A model generated the notes under the pieces. The model ran no database searches and was not told the DNA's origin. It worked only from the letters and a program-made list of their open reading frames with translations. Position numbers and translations under genes: made by a program. From contig NZ_JADOTV010000014.1 in NCBI RefSeq assembly GCF_015767245.1, positions 1 through 64,000 of the forward strand: a stretch of 64,000 nt of DNA, written 5' to 3'. Every line of letters starts with the position of its first letter. The first letter of the stretch is position 1. The stretch comes from Aureivirga sp. CE67 (lineage in GTDB: Bacteria; Bacteroidota; Bacteroidia; Flavobacteriales; Flavobacteriaceae). Shown here piece by piece: positions 43,377 through 52,039 of the stretch.

Positions 43377-43823
43377 ATGGGATTTAAATTATTATTCGCA
43401 CGAAATAAAAAAACATTAAATGAACTAAATGAAATTAATAAAAAAGTTATTTCAGAAAATCCAGAACCTAAAAATGATGAAGATAGTTTATTGAGAGCTG
43501 CATCAAGTGCACTTACAAATAGTGAATTTGAAAAATCTATTGAATATTATAATAAACTAGTTGCTAATTATCCAGAAAATAAAGGTTTATATTATAGTCA
43601 AATTGGGGCAGCACACTATTTTTTAAATGATTTCCATAAAGCCATTGAATATTACTTACTTGCAAAAAAAAATGGCGATACTGAAATGATGGATGATAAC
43701 ATTTGGGAGGCTTGTGAAGCGATTTATAAAAAAGACCAGGATAAAAAAGCTATAGAAAAGTATTTAGAATATTATCCAAATGGTAGTTATGCTAAGAAAG
43801 CGAATAAAATATTAGTGAAATAA
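43377..43823 (+). CDS. Cytoplasmic TPR protein
   Basis: This 148-residue protein opens with GFKLLFARNKKTLNELNEIN and has two or three TPR hairpins (LLRAASSALTNSEFEKSIEYYNKLV, LYYSQIGAAHYFLNDFHKAIEYYLLA, and a C-terminal KKAIEKYLEYYPNGSYAKKA). It has no signal peptide. It is more distant from the 22491/40665 pair than those are from each other. It is followed by a long hairpin and three tandem Imm43-like genes. Confidence 0.78.
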   Translation: MGFKLLFARNKKTLNELNEINKKVISENPEPKNDEDSLLRAASSALTNSEFEKSIEYYNKLVANYPENKGLYYSQIGAAHYFLNDFHKAIEYYLLAKKNGDTEMMDDNIWEACEAIYKKDQDKKAIEKYLEYYPNGSYAKKANKILVK

Positions 43824-43855
43824 ATTCTAATATAAGAAAACTTATTTTTTAATAT

Positions 43856-43899
43856 TCATTCAATATTTTATCATTCACAAACGATAAAATATTGAATGA
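43856..43899 (+). terminator. Long hairpin between TPR and Imm43-like genes
   Basis: A perfect 17-bp stem (TCATTCAATATTTTATC, 43856-43872, pairing with 43883-43899) encloses a 10-nt loop. No good T run follows, and the next start codon is only 17 nt away, so it could be a terminator or a leader element controlling the Imm43-like genes. Confidence 0.5.
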
Positions 43900-43916
43900 T
43901 AGATAATCAACTTTTC

Positions 43917-44654
43917 ATGAAAAAATTAAATTATTACAGCTTTGATATTACCGCTTCAGAACATATTAAAGATACTTATAATCCAAAATATAAATATTTA
44001 TCACCTAACAAATTATATTCAAAATTCACACATAAAAATCATGAAGATGATGCTTTAGGGAATACTTTTTTCTTTCCAAAAGATAATGATAATTTAAGAG
44101 CAAATGATCGAATTCCTCCTCATGATTATAAATTCTATGATTTTTATGTAAACGATGGAGCTGAGCAGGTAGATGATTTTATGGATAATCCAGATATAAA
44201 TTCCTCTTTTGGTTTTATATTAAGTGTTAAAGCAAAAAATATTTTTGAACAATTCATATTACCTGACCATAAATTTTTCCCAGTTAATGTAATATTTAAT
44301 GGTAAAAATCACGAATATTATTTTTTGCTAGTGGCAAAAGAAAATCAACCTATTAATTATAATCAATCTTCATTTGAAGAATGGTATACTGATCAAGAAG
44401 TTGAAATAAATAACTATATCGATTTATCTGAATACATTCCTTCAAAAAATGGAAATGTCCCATTTTATCAACGTAAAAATATTAGTGAAACAAAAATTAT
44501 TTTTAACAAAGAATTAGATTTATATTCAGCAGTAACATTAACTAATAGTTGGTTTTATTTTTCTGAACGTTTAAAAAAAGCTATACAAAAAGCTGAATTA
44601 TCAGGTATTTTAATTCATAAAGCTACAGAACCATTATTTTTCTCTTCTTATTAA
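43917..44654 (+). CDS. DUF1629/Imm43-like protein, copy 1
   Basis: This 245-residue cytoplasmic protein starts KKLNYYSFDITASEHIKDTY. The middle part, FGFILSVKAKNIFEQFILPDHKFFPV, then YYFLLVA, and the end, FYFSERLKKAIQKAELSGIL, fit the DUF1629/Imm43 pattern (a residue string leading to a hydrophobic strand and a final xxSERLKxAIExAxLTGI helix). This family includes immunity proteins of polymorphic toxins. I chose the ATG at 43917 because all three tandem copies share that start; an upstream in-frame ATG at 43896 sits in the hairpin. No matching toxin is in the window. Confidence 0.6.
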   Translation: MKKLNYYSFDITASEHIKDTYNPKYKYLSPNKLYSKFTHKNHEDDALGNTFFFPKDNDNLRANDRIPPHDYKFYDFYVNDGAEQVDDFMDNPDINSSFGFILSVKAKNIFEQFILPDHKFFPVNVIFNGKNHEYYFLLVAKENQPINYNQSSFEEWYTDQEVEINNYIDLSEYIPSKNGNVPFYQRKNISETKIIFNKELDLYSAVTLTNSWFYFSERLKKAIQKAELSGILIHKATEPLFFSSY

Positions 44655-44678
44655 TCTACTTAAATATTACTATTTTTC

Positions 44679-45418
44679 ATGAAAAAATTGAATTATTACA
44701 GCTTTGATATCTTTGCTTCAGAACTTATTAAAGACACTAATAACTCAAAATATAAATATTTATCATTCGGCAAATTATATTCAAAATTCACACATAAAAA
44801 TCATGAAGATGATGCTTTTGGAAGTTCTTTTTTCGATCCAAAAGATAATGATAATTTAAGTGCAAATGATCGAATTCCCCCCATGATTATAAATTCTACG
44901 ATTTTTATGTAAACGATGGAGCTGAGCAAGTTGATGATTTTATGGATAATCCAGATATAAATTCCTCTTTTGGTTTTATATTAAGTGCTAAAGCAAAAAA
45001 TATTTTTGAACAATTCATATTACCTGACCATAAATTTTTCCCAGTTAATGTAATATTTAATGGTAAAAATCACGAATATTATTTTTTGTTAGTGGCAAAA
45101 GAAAATCAACCTATCAATTATAATCAATCTTCATTTGTAGTTAAGAAAACTAATCAAGATTTTACATTAAATAACTATCATGAATATATTGAAATTCGAG
45201 AAAAAAGAACAAAAAATTTAAAAAACTGGAACAAATTCAATATAAAAGAAACTAAAATTGTATTTCATAGAGAATTAGATTTATATTCTAGAATTACTTC
45301 GTATGTAGGAATTGATTTTTATCTATCAGAACGTTTAAAAGAAGCTATTGAAGAAGCTGAATTATCCGGTATTTTAATTCATAAAGAGGCAAAACCATTA
45401 TTTTTCTCTTCTTATTAA
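44679..45418 (+). pseudogene. DUF1629/Imm43-like protein, copy 2, frameshifted
   Basis: The second tandem copy matches copies 1 and 3 along its whole length, but at 44873-44878 the sequence CCTCCTC of the other copies has become CCCCCC, one base short. The frame breaks after NDRIPP, and the rest (DNPDINSSFGFIL... to FFSSY) continues from 44942 in another frame. The 3' half is nearly identical in DNA to copy 3, including the FVVKKTNQDFTLNNYHEYIE segment. The C6 run is a possible slippage site, so phase variation or a base-calling error are both alternatives to permanent loss. Confidence 0.85.
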
Positions 45419-45442
45419 CTTACTTAAATATTACTATTTTTT

Positions 45443-46177
45443 ATGAAAAAATTAAATTATTACAGCCTTAGTATCTTCGCTTCAGAACTTATTAAAGATA
45501 CTTATAATCCAAAATATAAATATTTATCACCTAGCAAATTATATTCAAAATTCACACATAAAAATCATGAAGATGATGCTTTTGGAAATACTTTTTTCTT
45601 TCCAAAAGATAATGACAATTTAAGAGCAGATACTCGAATTCCTCCTCATGATTATAAATTCTATGATTTTTATGTGGAGGAAGGAGCTGAACAAGTTGAT
45701 GATTTTATGGGAAATCCAGATATAAATTCCTCTTTTGGTTTTATATTAAGTGCTAAAGCAAAAAGAATTTTTGAAAAATTTACATTACCTGATCATAAAT
45801 TTTTCCCAGTTAATGTAATATTTAATGATAAAAGTCATGAGTATTATTTTTTGTTAGTGGCAAAAGAAAATCAACCTATCAATTATAATCAATCTTCATT
45901 TGTGGTTAAAAAAACTAATCAAGATTTTACATTAAATAACTATCATGAATATATTGAAATTCGAGAAAAAAGAACAAAAAATTTAAAAAACTGGAACAAA
46001 TTCAATATAAAAGAAACTAAAATTGTATTTGATAGAGAATTAGATTTGTATTCTAGAATTACTGTAGGAATTGATTTTTATTTATCAGAACGATTAAAAG
46101 AAGCGATAGAAGAAGCTGAATTATCAGGTATTTTAATTCTTGAAGAGACAAAACCATTATTTTACTCTTCTTATTAA
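45443..46177 (+). CDS. DUF1629/Imm43-like protein, copy 3
   Basis: This 244-residue intact copy starts at ATG 45443 after the same spacer (about 25 nt) that separates copies 1 and 2. N-terminal residues 1-115 match copy 1. The middle (FVVKKTNQDFTLNNYHEYIE, then IREKRTKNLKNWNKFN) matches copy 2 rather than copy 1, so copies 2 and 3 diverged last or exchanged sequence. The C-terminal FYLSERLKEAIEEAELSGIL keeps the family motif. Confidence 0.62.
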   Translation: MKKLNYYSLSIFASELIKDTYNPKYKYLSPSKLYSKFTHKNHEDDAFGNTFFFPKDNDNLRADTRIPPHDYKFYDFYVEEGAEQVDDFMGNPDINSSFGFILSAKAKRIFEKFTLPDHKFFPVNVIFNDKSHEYYFLLVAKENQPINYNQSSFVVKKTNQDFTLNNYHEYIEIREKRTKNLKNWNKFNIKETKIVFDRELDLYSRITVGIDFYLSERLKEAIEEAELSGILILEETKPLFYSSY

Positions 46178-46196
46178 AACCTTGTCAATAAACAAA

Positions 46197-46224
46197 AAAA
46201 TCACCTTTTCAAAAAGGTGATTTT
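46197..46224. terminator. Bidirectional terminator hairpin
   Basis: AAAATCACCTTTT pairs with AAAAGGTGATTTT around a two-base loop, between convergent genes. The stem resembles the shared operator half-site, but no -7 element lies at the required distance. Confidence 0.8.
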
Positions 46225-46226
46225 AT

Positions 46227-46712
46227 CTACATAATTGTTCTATTATATTTTTTATCTAAAATAAATTCTAGATTAACAACTTTCAATTTTGAATCAGGTT
46301 TATTGCCATTTGAACCATTAATAATAGCTTCTCCTTCAATATTTACAGTTAAACTATTATTCTTTTTTTCTAAAACTTCTAGTTTAAGATTATCTATAGT
46401 ATTATGTTCGAAATAATATAGATTAGTTAAATATTCATCTTTGTCATAATCATATCCTTCTAAACTAAAAAATGTTGTTCCTTTTTCTAAATTCAAATTT
46501 TCATCATCCAAAGTAAAAGAAATTTCAAAATTGGGTTTTACATCAATTATCTCTTCTAATTTTTTTGATCTTTTTATTGCTTTATCACACTTAAAATATA
46601 AAACTAATTCCCAACTATCTGAACTTTTATAAATATTATAAATAGGTTTATTAATTTCAAATTCTTCTATACCAAATTCACTATGAATTATCTCTAATTT
46701 ATTTTTATTCAT
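46227..46712 (-). CDS. Unknown small protein (MNKNK family)
   Basis: This 161-residue cytoplasmic protein is rich in beta strands (SWELVLYFKCDKAIK, NFEISFTLDDENLNLE, LTVNIEGEAIINGS). It shares its first eight or so residues (MNKNKxEII) with the gene just upstream but not the rest, which suggests a duplicated 5' end or swapped body. Unknown family, immunity-like in size and charge. It is separated from the upstream gene by 11 nt. Confidence 0.65.
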   Translation of the reverse strand: MNKNKLEIIHSEFGIEEFEINKPIYNIYKSSDSWELVLYFKCDKAIKRSKKLEEIIDVKPNFEISFTLDDENLNLEKGTTFFSLEGYDYDKDEYLTNLYYFEHNTIDNLKLEVLEKKNNSLTVNIEGEAIINGSNGNKPDSKLKVVNLEFILDKKYNRTIM

Positions 46713-46723
46713 TTTTCTGTTTT

Positions 46724-47173
46724 TTAAGTCATTTCTAATGTGATTTCAATTTTTTCTGGTTTAATTCCATCTACTTTTTTAAACCCAACAGTCGATTTTA
46801 TATGTTTAATCCAATCTTCAAGGTTTTTAAAATCAGTCGACCAAGAATTGTCATCTTCTATTTCTCCAATTGTTTCGGGTTTATAAAATAAAGTCAAACT
46901 TAATTGTAAAAACTCATCGTTATTAGGAATTTGAAATTGACGAGTGAAATTAAATTCATAATTTTCATCTTTTCCAGTCCAATCGTTTATTCCATATTGA
47001 TACAAAAGCATATCTTCTTCTTCACGCTTCAATTCAGCCTTTATTTTGTATTTATGGAAAAAAGAAATAAATCTATCCAGGGCTTCTTGAGGATTCTGTA
47101 TTATTCCCAGTTCCTCTATTAAATATTTTTTAGATTTTAAAGGTTTAATGATTTCAAACTTATTTTTATTCAT
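46724..47173 (-). CDS. Unknown small protein (MNKNK family)
   Basis: This 149-residue cytoplasmic protein starts MNKNKFEIIKPLKSKKYLIE. It has an N-terminal helical part (FISFFHKYKIKAELKREEED) and strands in the middle (FNFTRQFQIP, FLQLSLTLFY). I recognise no family. No shared operator lies upstream. Its promoter would have to fall in the 27 nt before the terminator palindrome at 47201-47226 or be read through from the right. Confidence 0.65.
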   Translation of the reverse strand: MNKNKFEIIKPLKSKKYLIEELGIIQNPQEALDRFISFFHKYKIKAELKREEEDMLLYQYGINDWTGKDENYEFNFTRQFQIPNNDEFLQLSLTLFYKPETIGEIEDDNSWSTDFKNLEDWIKHIKSTVGFKKVDGIKPEKIEITLEMT

Positions 47174-47200
47174 TTCTTTCTTTAAATAATTTAAACAAAA

Positions 47201-47226
47201 AAATCACCTTTTTAAAAAGGTGATTT
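47201..47226 (-). terminator. Terminator of the TonB-C-like gene
   Basis: A perfect 26-bp palindrome (AAATCACCTTTTT and its complement) is followed on the - strand by seven T. The stem is nearly the same as that of the 46197 hairpin. Confidence 0.82.
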
Positions 47227-47248
47227 ATAGTAATTTCATAAGTTTTTT

Positions 47249-47674
47249 TTATGCAACAGTAAAATTCATTGGAAATGAATATTTCACACCAACAGGCTTT
47301 CCATCAACCATTCCTGGAGCTTTAAAATCAATTTTATTTAAAGCTCTAATAATTTCATTTTTGATTTCTACATTATCAAAATCAACTACGATATTCGTTA
47401 TTTTAGCATCTTCGGAAATAGTAAAAGAAACTAAAATTTCATGACTCCCTTTTGGTAAGTTCTGTTCATTAAAAACAGAAATTTTAATTTTTTCTGATAA
47501 TAATTTTGGAAATGTTTTTTGAAGACAAGTTGATGATTCTTCCTTAGTTTCTTCAGAATTACAAACAGATAAAATGGGCTGTGTATCAACCTCTGTTAAG
47601 CTTTTGTAATTTTCTTGGGCATTTATTTTAAAAACAGAAAATAAAACTACCCCTAATATTAATAAACTTCTCAT
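47249..47674 (-). CDS. Exported TonB C-terminal-like domain protein
   Basis: This 141-residue protein has a signal peptide to about residue 19 (FKINAQ). Its C-terminal domain has the TonB_C-type string HEILVSFTISEDAKITNIVV ... EIIRALNKIDFKAPGMVDGKPVGVKYSFPMNFTV, where the PGxxxGKPVxVxYxxPxxF ending is diagnostic. There is no transmembrane anchor and no proline-rich linker, so it is not a classical energy transducer but a free periplasmic TonB-C-fold protein. It lies 90 nt downstream of an LRR gene, without an operator of its own. Confidence 0.78.
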   Translation of the reverse strand: MRSLLILGVVLFSVFKINAQENYKSLTEVDTQPILSVCNSEETKEESSTCLQKTFPKLLSEKIKISVFNEQNLPKGSHEILVSFTISEDAKITNIVVDFDNVEIKNEIIRALNKIDFKAPGMVDGKPVGVKYSFPMNFTVA

Positions 47675-47764
47675 ATATGTATGTATTTAATTTTCTAACA
47701 TATTTCAGTGAAAATAAGAGTTTTAAAAATTACTATTAAATTTATTTTAATAATTCTATCGTAA

Positions 47765-48373
47765 TTAATTCGTAGAATTTTCACAATCTAAGTATACAGA
47801 ATCTATACTATCAAGAAAATCTTGACAAGAGATAGAGTTAATCTGATTATCTTCTAAATTCAAATATTTCAAACTAGATAAGTTTTCTAAATTTTCAACT
47901 TTTTCAATTTTATTTTCGATTATGTGCAAACCTCTCAGTTTAGTTAAGTTTTGTAAACCTTCCAATTTTGAAATATTATTTTCATCCAAAATCAATTCAT
48001 TCAACTCAACTAAATTCCCCAGACCTTCTAATCTTGAGATTTTATTTTTCCATAAATTCAGAGTTTCTAGTTTAGATAAATTTTCTAATCCCTCAATTTT
48101 AGTAATTTGATTTTTACATAAAACTAAATTTACTAAATCATTTAGATTTTCTAAACCTTCTATTTTAGCAATTTGATTTCCTGACAGGTTTAAATTTAAC
48201 AAATTTGTTAAATTTTCTAAACCTTCTATTTTTGAAATGTTATTATTTGACAAGTTCAAAAAAAATAAATTTTTAAACTTTTCAATTCCAATCATAGAAT
48301 CTATTTTTTTATTAGATAAATCTAGATCTATTACAGAATAATCTGTAAGATTTAAATCATTTATTGTTTTCAT
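47765..48373 (-). CDS. Cytoplasmic LRR protein (SDS22-like)
   Basis: This 202-residue member has the cap MKTINDLNLTDYSVIDLDLS, NKKIDSMIGIEKFKNL, and about seven or eight repeats with the IEGLENL variant prominent. The C-terminal end (INSISCQDFLDSIDSVYLDC) differs from the usual GNPI cap. It follows the 48385 gene after 11 nt in one operon. Confidence 0.86.
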   Translation of the reverse strand: MKTINDLNLTDYSVIDLDLSNKKIDSMIGIEKFKNLFFLNLSNNNISKIEGLENLTNLLNLNLSGNQIAKIEGLENLNDLVNLVLCKNQITKIEGLENLSKLETLNLWKNKISRLEGLGNLVELNELILDENNISKLEGLQNLTKLRGLHIIENKIEKVENLENLSSLKYLNLEDNQINSISCQDFLDSIDSVYLDCENSTN

Positions 48374-48384
48374 AATTATTATAA

Positions 48385-49503
48385 TTAAACCCTATCTGGA
48401 AATAATATTCCAAAGTGTTGATTTTGTTCTTCAATAAATTCTTGCCACTGATCATCATAATCCATATCATCTTCCTCTAAAATTTCATCAATTTGTTTCA
48501 AATCTACACCTAGAAGATCCATTCGATTAAAATTCAAACAACCAATCAACAAGTAAAAAATATGTCGATTTACATCAGTATTTAATTGATTATTATTTAG
48601 CACATTTTGTAAAAACATACACCAAGCAGCTAAATATTCTAAAAGGTCAATTGGAGTATTTTGTCCATCCCAAACAGATTCTTCATCAAATTGTTCAAAG
48701 TTCTGTAGATATAATTTTAATAATTCTGTAGATTCATCCCATTTTTTTATTGCTTCTCTAAGGTTAGAAAAAGCTTCAGATAAATTCTCAGGTAACTTAT
48801 TTTTCAAATCTTTTTCCCAATATGCATCATTCCAATAATCTTCTAATATTTTTTCTCCTTCAAATAATAGAGTAATCACAAAATAAAATTGTCTTCTTGT
48901 TGATGCACTCTCAAAATATTTTTTAAACTGATATAAAGCTAAATACTTATCATTTAAATCGAAAAATAAATTATCTTCAATGAATTCCTCCCAAATTTCA
49001 AGATAATCATCATTATCCATATTTGGTGTAAGAATTCCAATTTTTGAACTCTCACATTCCACTAATGCAATGGCATAAACTCCAAAATGTATTGAAGGAA
49101 TAGAATTTTCTCCTAAATAAAATATACCATCAAAATCAAATAATACTAAATCTTGATTTTCTATCGAATTTCTCGCAATATGAGCTATTAAAAGAAGAAG
49201 TGCATAATAAGTATTTAAACTTTGAGCATTTAATTCTAAAGATTTATTTTCTAAAATATTTTTAATCTGATTTGTCAAAAATAACAATTCATTTCCTTCA
49301 GATTCTCCATCTATAAAAGACTCTAATTTTTGAAAAACAGAAGATAATTCTTGATATTCTCCTAAATTTTTCAAAGTACTCCATGAAGGTTCAATGTATT
49401 CACTTTCATATTGAATTAGTTCTAATAAAAATCGTTGTCTTTCCTTTTTTGGTAGAATATTTAATCTCTTTTTGATGGAAAAATAGTTTATTTCAAAAGT
49501 CAT
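48385..49503 (-). CDS. Unknown 372-residue acidic protein
   Basis: This long acidic cytoplasmic protein is mainly helical (LNILPKKERQRFLLELIQYESEY, LEYLAAWCMFLQNVLNNNQLN, and a Glu/Asp-rich end EILEEDDMDYDDQWQEFIEE). I recognise no family or catalytic motif. I prefer the ATG at 49503 (MTFEINYFS); the frame also allows a start at 49530. It heads an operon with an LRR gene, under the shared operator, with a leader of about 90 nt. Confidence 0.7.
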   Translation of the reverse strand: MTFEINYFSIKKRLNILPKKERQRFLLELIQYESEYIEPSWSTLKNLGEYQELSSVFQKLESFIDGESEGNELLFLTNQIKNILENKSLELNAQSLNTYYALLLLIAHIARNSIENQDLVLFDFDGIFYLGENSIPSIHFGVYAIALVECESSKIGILTPNMDNDDYLEIWEEFIEDNLFFDLNDKYLALYQFKKYFESASTRRQFYFVITLLFEGEKILEDYWNDAYWEKDLKNKLPENLSEAFSNLREAIKKWDESTELLKLYLQNFEQFDEESVWDGQNTPIDLLEYLAAWCMFLQNVLNNNQLNTDVNRHIFYLLIGCLNFNRMDLLGVDLKQIDEILEEDDMDYDDQWQEFIEEQNQHFGILFPDRV

Positions 49504-49593
49504 TTTAAAAAATAGTAAATGGTAATACAAGCTTTCTCATAAATTCTAAAAATAGAATATATAAGAAGACTATATTTCTTAATGCGAACCTTA

Positions 49594-49640
49594 CAAAAAT
49601 AGAAGTTCTTTTTTTTAAAATATCACCCAATATTGGTGAT
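49594..49640 (-). promoter_or_regulatory. Shared operator plus -7, 48385/LRR operon
   Basis: On the - strand the operator is ATCACCAATATTGGGTGAT (49640-49622), a perfect palindrome. The -7 TATTTTTG is at 49601-49594, spacing 39. Confidence 0.78.
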
Positions 49641-49650
49641 TTTACAAAAA

Positions 49651-50001
49651 TCATTCTCCAGTATAAATAGAAGTATCAGAAACTATAAGTATTTCTAAAT
49701 TATATGGTATAAAAGCATCAAAATGACTAGGAACATTTTTTTTCGTAAATTCAATAGCATCGTATATTATTTTTTCATCAGAAAAAAATTCTCTTTTCAA
49801 TAAACCACTAATAATTGCATCTTCGTTTTTAATTTTAAAAGAAATATAACCATAACCTGAATCTACATAAACATAATCAACAATTTGACCTGGTTTTGGT
49901 TCTTTAGATAAATCATGGAACTTTATAACAATTCCATCTAAATTGGTAAAAATTTCGATATCGCATTTCTTGTTTCCAGATTCAAATTTTGTATTCATCA
50001 T
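49651..50001 (-). CDS. Unknown small protein
   Basis: This 116-residue cytoplasmic protein is built of strands (KKCDIEIFTNLDGIVIKFHD, GQIVDYVYVDSGYGYISFKI) and a final NLEILIVSDTSIYTGE. I recognise no family. The start at 50001 overlaps the stop of the big LRR gene (ATGATG), so the two are coupled. The ORF could extend to 50019, inside the LRR gene. Its stop lies just before the next operator, so it ends this operon. Confidence 0.65.
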   Translation of the reverse strand: MMNTKFESGNKKCDIEIFTNLDGIVIKFHDLSKEPKPGQIVDYVYVDSGYGYISFKIKNEDAIISGLLKREFFSDEKIIYDAIEFTKKNVPSHFDAFIPYNLEILIVSDTSIYTGE

Positions 50002-52025
50002 AAGCTTCTTGGAAAACAAGTATCAGTTGCAATTAAATCTGAAAAAACACCAATTTTTGATTCAATTTCATTTGTAGTATAATGATTTAAAATAGGATTT
50101 TCTCCAAGATTTAAATCAGTCAATTTTAAATAATATAATGTTTTAAGCGTTTCAATAGAATTTATTTTATTTCCATATAAATATAATTGTTCCAATTTTT
50201 CCAGTTGATCAAAATCTTCTAAATTCTCAATAAAATTATAACTCAAATTCAACTGCATAATATTTTTTAATCTGGCTAAATAGTTGACAGACGAAATTTT
50301 ATTAGCAGAAATATCAAATATTTTTAACCATTTTTGGTTCTCTAAATTTTCAATTTTTTCAATAGAATTATTAGCCAAATCAAGCTCTTCAAGCTTTTTA
50401 AGATTCTCTAAATTTTTAATTTTTGAGATTTTATTTTCTCCTAAACATAATTTTTCTAATTCTGATAATTTATCCAAATTTTCAATCTTTGAAATAGAAT
50501 TATGATTTAAAATTAAAGTAGATAAACCTATTAATTGATTAAGATTTTCTATTTTTTGAATTTTATTTCTATATAGTTTAATGATTTTTAAAGCAATTAA
50601 TTTATCTAAATTTTCTATACTCTCAATTTCATTTTCAGATAAAAACAAATATTCCATTTTATGAAGATTCTCCAAATTTTCTATTTTCTGAACTTGATTT
50701 CCATTCAAATTCAGGTGTTTTAAATTTATTAACTCATTCAAATTTTCAATTAGTTTAATTCTGTTTTTACTTAAAATCAAATATTTCAAATTAGATAAAT
50801 GATTAAGATTTTCTATTTTAGAAATATCATTTTCACCTAAGAACAAATATTCCAAATGAGTTAAATTCTCAAGATTTTCAATTCTCTCAATTTTATTATC
50901 TGTTAAAGCTAAATTTTTAAGTTGCCTATTATCATTTAAAAAATAAATTTTTGAAATTTGATTATATTTTAAAATTAGACTCTTTAAATTTGGAAATCTA
51001 TGAATTCCATCAAGGTTTTCAATTTTATTCTCAGATAAATACAATCGATCTAATGTTTTATATATAATATTTACTGGATAAATATCATTAATTGATCTTA
51101 TGGAATTATCACTTAAATCTAAACATTCTAAATTTGGAGCTTTGTCAAGGTTTACAATCAATTCAACTTGATTTGACTTTGCTTTTAATTCTAATAATTT
51201 GGAATATGTATCTCTAAAAACTATTTCATCTATCTTATTTTCAGAAATATCCAATACTTCCAAATTTTTAAAATATTTCAATTCTAGGTTACTTTCAAAA
51301 AGATTTGTTGAAACATTTAATTTTTTCAAATTTGGAAAAAAATATAAGGATTCAAACCTTGATAAATGATTGAAGGAAAAATCTACAATTACTAAATTTG
51401 GATATTCTTTCTTGAAATTAATATTTGTAACTTTATTAATAGATAAGTTTAAATCTCTTAATTTTTTAGGAAATTCTTCTTCTTCTAAACTTTCAATATA
51501 ATTATATGAAAGATCAATTTTCTCAAGGTTTTTCAATACTTTTAAACTCTGAAAATCTTCTATGTAATTATTGCTTAAATCAAGTTCTTTTAATTTTGAT
51601 AAATACTCTAAATTTTCAATTACATCAATACTGTTTTCACTTAAATTTAATTCTTCAAGGTTAGGAGAGAAGATGGGTTTGATTTTTTTAATTAAAATAG
51701 AAGAAAATCCTAAAGTAATTAGAGATTTCATTTTTTTCAATTGTTCATAATTTTCCAACCAATTATTATTCAAATATAAATAACGTAAATTTTGAAGCTC
51801 ACTAAAATCAGGAACCTCTTTAATATAATTATCCGAAACATCAATGAATTTTATATTTTTTAATGCTTTCAAAATTGAAATCTCCTCAATAATATTATTT
51901 TCAGCAATCAAAATTTCTAAATTTTGAAACTTTTCAATTCCATCTAAAGAATCCAATTCTTGGTTAGCTAAATCTAATTCTGTAACAGAATAATCTTCAA
52001 AATTTAAATCATTAACTGTTTTCAT
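49998..52025 (-). CDS. Large cytoplasmic LRR protein
   Basis: This 675-residue protein is the largest member of the family: cap MKTVNDLNFEDYSVTELDLA, NQELDSLDGIEKFQNL, then about 28 repeats. The first half has irregular, more diverged repeats (for example PKKLRDLNLSINKVTNI). The second half (from about residue 330) returns to the regular KIENL type. It looks like two arrays fused. The C-terminal cap is the family type (LNLGENPILNHYTTNEIESK). It overlaps the 49651 gene at its end. Confidence 0.88.
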   Translation of the reverse strand: MKTVNDLNFEDYSVTELDLANQELDSLDGIEKFQNLEILIAENNIIEEISILKALKNIKFIDVSDNYIKEVPDFSELQNLRYLYLNNNWLENYEQLKKMKSLITLGFSSILIKKIKPIFSPNLEELNLSENSIDVIENLEYLSKLKELDLSNNYIEDFQSLKVLKNLEKIDLSYNYIESLEEEEFPKKLRDLNLSINKVTNINFKKEYPNLVIVDFSFNHLSRFESLYFFPNLKKLNVSTNLFESNLELKYFKNLEVLDISENKIDEIVFRDTYSKLLELKAKSNQVELIVNLDKAPNLECLDLSDNSIRSINDIYPVNIIYKTLDRLYLSENKIENLDGIHRFPNLKSLILKYNQISKIYFLNDNRQLKNLALTDNKIERIENLENLTHLEYLFLGENDISKIENLNHLSNLKYLILSKNRIKLIENLNELINLKHLNLNGNQVQKIENLENLHKMEYLFLSENEIESIENLDKLIALKIIKLYRNKIQKIENLNQLIGLSTLILNHNSISKIENLDKLSELEKLCLGENKISKIKNLENLKKLEELDLANNSIEKIENLENQKWLKIFDISANKISSVNYLARLKNIMQLNLSYNFIENLEDFDQLEKLEQLYLYGNKINSIETLKTLYYLKLTDLNLGENPILNHYTTNEIESKIGVFSDLIATDTCFPRSL

Positions 52026-52039
52026 TTAAAAACTCTTTT

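Noticed and set aside
43870-43888. A further shared operator before the Imm43-like genes (ATCATTCACAAACGATAAA)
   Set aside because: Only the left half-site is close to consensus, no -7 lies at the fixed distance, and the sequence is part of a perfect 17-bp hairpin.
47201-47226. Operator for the 46724 gene
   Set aside because: The palindrome contains ATCACC but has a different symmetry length, a following T run and no -7 element at 39-40 nt on either strand. A terminator explains it.
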